Assembly: GCF_029989365.1 (NCBI RefSeq)
Contig: NZ_JAPRAQ010000021.1
Span: forward strand, 1-64,000
DNA length: 64,000 bases
Reading direction: 5' to 3'
DNA from: Bradyrhizobium sp. Arg816
GTDB lineage: Bacteria > Pseudomonadota > Alphaproteobacteria > Rhizobiales > Xanthobacteraceae
Within the stretch, counting starts at the first letter, position 1, and the number at the start of each line of letters is the position of its first letter. The notes under the pieces are model-generated. The model was given only the letters and a program-made list of their open reading frames with translations. It was not told where the DNA came from and searched no databases. The translations under genes were made by a program, and so were the position numbers. Positions 63,060 through 64,000 of the stretch are shown piece by piece.

Positions 63060-63738
63060 GCCTTCACGATAGCGACACGCTAGGTTGTGATTAACGAGGA
63101 AGATAGCGCTACCGCAACGAAATCAGGCGATGTCGCGGTCCAAGCTAGAGCATTCAACGGGCCCACATTGCGAGCCTCGAGCCCCAACCTGTTGGTCGCT
63201 GACGGAAGAATTCCTTAGAGGGCCTGTCAAATTATCCATCTTTGGAAGCTCAATCCTGGGTCACCTGGCATTGCAACGAAGGTCTGCGCGCCCTGAAATG
63301 CGCCCGCAATCGGTGCTGCTAGGAAGACGCTCTGCCGTAGCTCGCGGGCACCGCATATCATCTCACGTCAGCCCTTTTTCCAAGCGCCCGGCTGCCGACC
63401 TTCTCCTCCGCGCAGATCGGAAGGTGCCAAATCGGATGGCATGGACTTGTGCATCATTGACGAGTTTTACGGCCGCATATTCGCCAAAGCACCATCCCCA
63501 ATCCAAGAGGCGATGGATCATCCTCAGCTTCCATCTGGTAGCTCCTGCATGTGCGGTTGCTGACGCGAGCGTCCAAAGTCCTACAATAAGATGCGGCGAT
63601 TAAAGACGCTGGGTGGAGGCCGATACAAAGCCTCCCTTACCGCTAGGCGCGCAGATTCCTTGAAACGGCACGCGGATTGCTGGGCAGGGATCAACCAGTC
63701 GCCGCGAAGCAAGCCGTCGCGGCGAAACCGGAGTTCCA
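63060..63738. other. Gene-free stretch
   Basis: No gene with a start signal. No terminator hairpin with a T-run was found behind the peroxidase gene. Confidence 0.35.
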
Positions 63739-64000
63739 ATGAGGTTTATCCGTTTCATCCTGATCGATCTGGCTTTGATGCTGCTCGCACCCGAGAATGC
63801 AGAGGCCATGACCATGGCTACCGGCGCAAACTTCAAATCGGCTACCAAAGCTGTGGGACCCTTGATGCGAATTTCCGGCTCCGAGCCAGTATTCAGCTCT
63901 GGCGCGAGCCGACATGTTTATCGCCAAACCTCTCAAGCCGCGCCATTTGGACATTCAGCAGAAGCCCTCCGCCCGGAGGAGCAGGCTGAGAACCTCGCGC
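63739..64000 (+). CDS. Partial exported protein running off the right edge
   Basis: Starting at the ATG at 63739 (GGAG five bases ahead) the frame stays open to the last base, 87 codons. The N-terminus MRFIRFILIDLALMLLAPENAEA has a basic start, a hydrophobic core and a plausible AEA cleavage site. The following part (ATGANFKSATKAVGPLMRISGSEPVF) is polar. The stop codon lies outside the window. Family not recognised. Confidence 0.4.
   Translation, partial: MRFIRFILIDLALMLLAPENAEAMTMATGANFKSATKAVGPLMRISGSEPVFSSGASRHVYRQTSQAAPFGHSAEALRPEEQAENLA

Noticed and set aside
1..64000. tRNA, rRNA and CRISPR arrays
   Set aside because: No cloverleaf-like CCA-proximal GGTTCRANTCC segments in context, no rRNA blocks and no regularly spaced direct repeats were recognised.

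Overview
The window looks like part of the symbiosis island of a Bradyrhizobium-type nodulating alphaproteobacterium. The main evidence is a nearly complete rhizobial type III secretion system (T3SS) spanning about 21.9-46.0 kb. It is headed by a nod box and the regulator ttsI, and eight tts boxes (the TtsI-binding promoter element) are visible in the window. Long gene-poor stretches and several broken genes are typical of such islands. No rRNA, tRNA, CRISPR array or intact transposase was recognised.

Layout. 0-6 kb: the tail of a LexA-type DNA-binding domain at the left edge, then four minus-strand genes (small DMT/SMR-like membrane protein, cytochrome P450, divergent pantothenate-synthetase-like protein, pentapeptide-repeat protein). 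6.3-12.9 kb: a tightly packed minus-strand operon of a flavin-dependent monooxygenase, an oligopeptide/nickel-type solute-binding protein, two permeases and a double-ATPase subunit. 13-21.5 kb: an effector zone with two decayed NopP-like genes, a 782-residue effector candidate built from three repeat families behind a tts box, and a virK-like gene. 21.9-26.3 kb: nod box, ttsI, secretin rhcC2 and a CpaD-like lipoprotein. 26.5-35.6 kb: the minus-strand core operon nopB-rhcJ-nolU-nolV-rhcN-sctO-rhcQ-rhcR-rhcS-(gap with internal tts box)-rhcT-rhcU. 35.8-39.8 kb: rhcC1, two small ORFs and the translocator nopX. 40.6-46.0 kb: nopC-like, nopA (needle), sctD-like, an unknown gene, a TPR protein, rhcV and a TadD-like TPR lipoprotein. 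46.5-54.9 kb: small ORFs, a diiron ferritin-like protein, two decayed tandem M16 peptidase genes and a pair of P-loop (ParA-like) ATPases. 55-57.3 kb: a NopM-type LRR/NEL ubiquitin ligase effector with its own tts box. 57.8-64 kb: small hypothetical genes, a Cys-rich exported protein, a di-haem cytochrome c peroxidase behind a sigma-54-type promoter, and a partial exported protein at the right edge.

How it works together (known family biology plus inference): plant flavonoids act through NodD at the nod box to raise TtsI. TtsI then activates the tts boxes in front of the apparatus operons (nopB..., nopC-nopA...rhcV), the translocator (nopX) and the effectors (782-aa repeat protein, NopM, formerly NopP).

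The most unusual observations are: RhcU carries GRAT where the autocleavage NPTH motif normally sits; a roughly 700-bp insert with its own tts box separates rhcS from rhcT; the apparatus includes three proteins resembling Tad-pilus parts; two NopP-like copies have decayed on either side of a modular repeat effector; and both M16 peptidase genes carry in-frame TAG codons.
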